Shown here: one piece after another, positions 6,743-8,074 of the stretch
How the letters are laid out: each line of letters begins with the position of its first letter
Numbering within the stretch: the first letter of the stretch is position 1
Source: an uncultured Eubacteriales bacterium
GTDB taxonomy: Bacteria > Bacillota > Clostridia > Peptostreptococcales > Anaerovoracaceae
DNA length: 8,074 nucleotides
NCBI GenBank assembly: GCA_902766915.1
Contig: CACXFN010000026.1
Span: 1 to 8,074 of the forward strand
Direction: 5' to 3'
Notes under the pieces: model-generated
Told to the model about the DNA's origin: nothing
Seen by the model: only the letters and a program-made list of their open reading frames with translations
Database searches by the model: none
Translations under genes and position numbers: made by a program

Positions 6743-7321
6743 TTATCTAGATATTACCTTATCAATTAGTCCATATTTCACTGCATCATCAGCACTCATG
6801 AAATTATCTCTGTCCGTATCTTTTTCAATAACTGACAGTTTCTTTCCCGTATTCATACTCAGGATATTATTAAGCTTATCTTTGGTTTTCTTCATCCATT
6901 CCGTATGAATAATAATGTCGCTGGCCTGACCTCTAACACCACCCAAAGGCTGATGAATCATAATTTCTGCATTGGGAAGTGCAAATCTTTTCCCTTTTGC
7001 GCCAGAGGAGAGGAGCAGCGCTCCCATGCTTGCAGCAAGCCCAACACATATGGTTGATACATCCGCTTTAATGTAGTTCATAGTATCATAAATCGCCAGT
7101 CCTGCCGTCACTGAACCGCCGGGACTATTGATATATAAATTAATATCCTTTTCACTGTCTTCAGCATCCAGGAATAAAAGCTGCGCAACTACCAAACTTG
7201 CCACATGATCATCGATTTCTTCACCGATGAATATTATCCTATCCTTCAGAAGTCTGGAGTAAATATCGTAGCTTCTCTCACCGCGAGATGTCTGCTCTAT
7301 CACATAAGGAATGAGTGGCAT
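6743..7321 (-). CDS. clpP: ATP-dependent Clp protease proteolytic subunit ClpP
   Basis: 192-residue serine peptidase, the usual size, forming a 14-subunit barrel that degrades proteins delivered by ClpX (and ClpC-type partners). The catalytic triad is complete: S98 in AASMG (96-100), H123 in MIHQP (121-125) and D172 in DRDNF (170-174). The substrate-binding INSPGGSV segment is at 64-71. The N-terminus [16 protein letters not shown] is the conserved axial-loop region that follows processing, so there is little or no propeptide. ATG at 7319-7321 begins only three bases after the tig stop; its Shine-Dalgarno (AAGGAAG) lies inside the last codons of tig, which indicates translational coupling. 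No CtsR operator is possible in such a small gap, so regulation must come from further upstream or from inside tig. Confidence 0.98.
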   Translation of the reverse strand: MPLIPYVIEQTSRGERSYDIYSRLLKDRIIFIGEEIDDHVASLVVAQLLFLDAEDSEKDINLYINSPGGSVTAGLAIYDTMNYIKADVSTICVGLAASMGALLLSSGAKGKRFALPNAEIMIHQPLGGVRGQASDIIIHTEWMKKTKDKLNNILSMNTGKKLSVIEKDTDRDNFMSADDAVKYGLIDKVISR

Positions 7322-7324
7322 AAT

Positions 7325-8074
7325 TTATTCTTCCTTTCCGGCATTTGTTTTAATTGTGGATTTTACCTTTTTAATCTTTGCGTTGTCATAAAGATTATTG
7401 ATTGTCTTCGTAATGATTATATCCTTTTTGAAACCATCTAAATTATCACCGGTAAAGATTCCCTTAACCTGTTCCTGATCCATCTGATAGAGTTCCGCCA
7501 TACGAGCGATTTCTTTTTCAACATCCTCATCAGATACTTCCCAGCCTTCCTGGGCCGCAATGGATCTCAAAAGAATTCTGCTTGCCACACGCTTTTCTGC
7601 CTCAGGAAGCATATCCTTTCTAAAGCCTTCCATGTCATTACCTAAAAACTGCATGTACATGTCCACGGACATACCCTGATACATCATCTGCTGCTCTAAT
7701 TCTCTAATCATGCGGTCAACTTCATCGTTTGCCATTGATTCAGGAACATCAATAGGATTGGCTTCTGTTATCTTCTCCACCAATGCATCCTTTGATTCAT
7801 TCTGAATCATCAGTTCTCTACTCTCTTTTAGACGGTCAAAGGTATCCTTCCTCAGTTCTTCCATGGTGTCAAATTCACTAACATCCTTTACGAACTCATC
7901 ATCCAGTTCCGGCAATTCTTCAAACTTAACTTCATGAACAGTGCAGCGGAATACCGCATCCTTACCTGCAAGTTCCTCCGCCTGATATTGCTCGGGGAAT
8001 GTTACATTGACATCTACCTTGTCACCGGCCTTAGCACCTATTAATTGATCCTCAAATCCCGGAATAAACTGTCC
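7325..8074 (-). CDS. tig: Trigger factor, C-terminal part (N-terminus beyond window edge)
   Basis: Partial gene: the last 249 codons and the TAA stop are visible, and the frame is open to the right edge. Trigger factor is the ribosome-docked chaperone and peptidyl-prolyl isomerase that meets nascent chains. The visible part begins in the FKBP-type isomerase domain, with FIPGFEDQL, the VTFPEQY motif and the CTVHEVKFEELPELDDEF junction typical of the family. The rest is the long helical chaperone domain, ending in a Lys/Glu-rich tail (IKTNAGKEE). Compared with a usual length near 430, about 180 residues are missing, including the ribosome-binding domain. Although a TTG at 7913-7915 could open a shorter frame, the coding sequence clearly continues upstream of it to the edge. 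clpP follows after three bases, and a tig-clpP-clpX order is common in Firmicutes. Confidence 0.97.
   Translation of the reverse strand, partial: GQFIPGFEDQLIGAKAGDKVDVNVTFPEQYQAEELAGKDAVFRCTVHEVKFEELPELDDEFVKDVSEFDTMEELRKDTFDRLKESRELMIQNESKDALVEKITEANPIDVPESMANDEVDRMIRELEQQMMYQGMSVDMYMQFLGNDMEGFRKDMLPEAEKRVASRILLRSIAAQEGWEVSDEDVEKEIARMAELYQMDQEQVKGIFTGDNLDGFKKDIIITKTINNLYDNAKIKKVKSTIKTNAGKEE

Larger units (their letters stand above)
1..8074 (-). other. Predicted long proteostasis/ribosome-assembly operon
   Basis: All nine genes are on one strand with gaps of 3, 29, 17, 34, 7, 9, 77 and 17 bases in order of transcription. No stem-loop with a T-run is seen between any of them, so read-through from tig to at least the membrane-protein gene is expected. 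The 77-base gap before glpP is the only place where a new transcript is likely to begin. The operon's own promoter and true ends lie outside the window. Confidence 0.6.

Noticed and set aside
5419..7324. Possible CtsR or CIRCE heat-shock operators near clpP, clpX and lon
   Set aside because: I looked in the short gaps for GGTCAAA direct repeats and the TTAGCACTC/GAGTGCTAA pair and saw none; operators, if any, lie upstream of tig outside the window.

Overview
This window is a compact, one-directional block of nine protein genes, all on the minus strand, read from the right edge to the left edge. The order of transcription is tig (partial), clpP, clpX, lon, engB/yihA, hpt, a four-helix membrane protein, glpP, and a metallo-beta-lactamase-fold protein (partial). 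The series tig-clpP-clpX-lon-engB is a well-known gene order of Firmicutes. Together with the AT-leaning base use, purine-rich Shine-Dalgarno sequences (GAGG, GGAGGG) and the presence of GlpP, it points to a low-GC Gram-positive bacterium, most likely class Clostridia. I cannot fix the family from this sequence alone. LonB, which lies between clpX and lonA in Bacillus subtilis, is absent here.

Right half (about 3000-8074): the protein quality-control core. Trigger factor folds nascent chains at the ribosome. ClpX unfolds substrates and feeds them to the ClpP peptidase. Lon is an independent ATP-dependent protease. EngB is a GTPase for assembly of the large ribosomal subunit. The catalytic and nucleotide-binding motifs that can be read in ClpP, ClpX, Lon and EngB are intact, so these look functional and ordinary.

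Left half (1-3000): a more variable tail. hpt (purine salvage) follows engB with its Shine-Dalgarno overlapping the engB stop codon. The next gene, a 220-residue membrane protein with a TTG start, is joined to hpt in the same way; it resembles the DUF1461/TIGR01906 membrane family in layout but only weakly in sequence. After the only sizeable gap (77 bases, with a candidate promoter) comes glpP, a glycerol-3-phosphate-responsive antiterminator with no glycerol genes beside it. It is followed 17 bases later by the N-terminal part of a beta-CASP-type metallo-beta-lactamase protein, probably an RNase.

No tRNA, rRNA, CRISPR array, insertion sequence or convincing rho-independent terminator is visible, and no gene-free stretch exceeds 77 bases. 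I see no sign of a mobile element or of a new multi-gene system. The points most worth a second look are the divergent membrane protein, the orphan GlpP next to an RNase-like gene, and the stop/Shine-Dalgarno overlaps.
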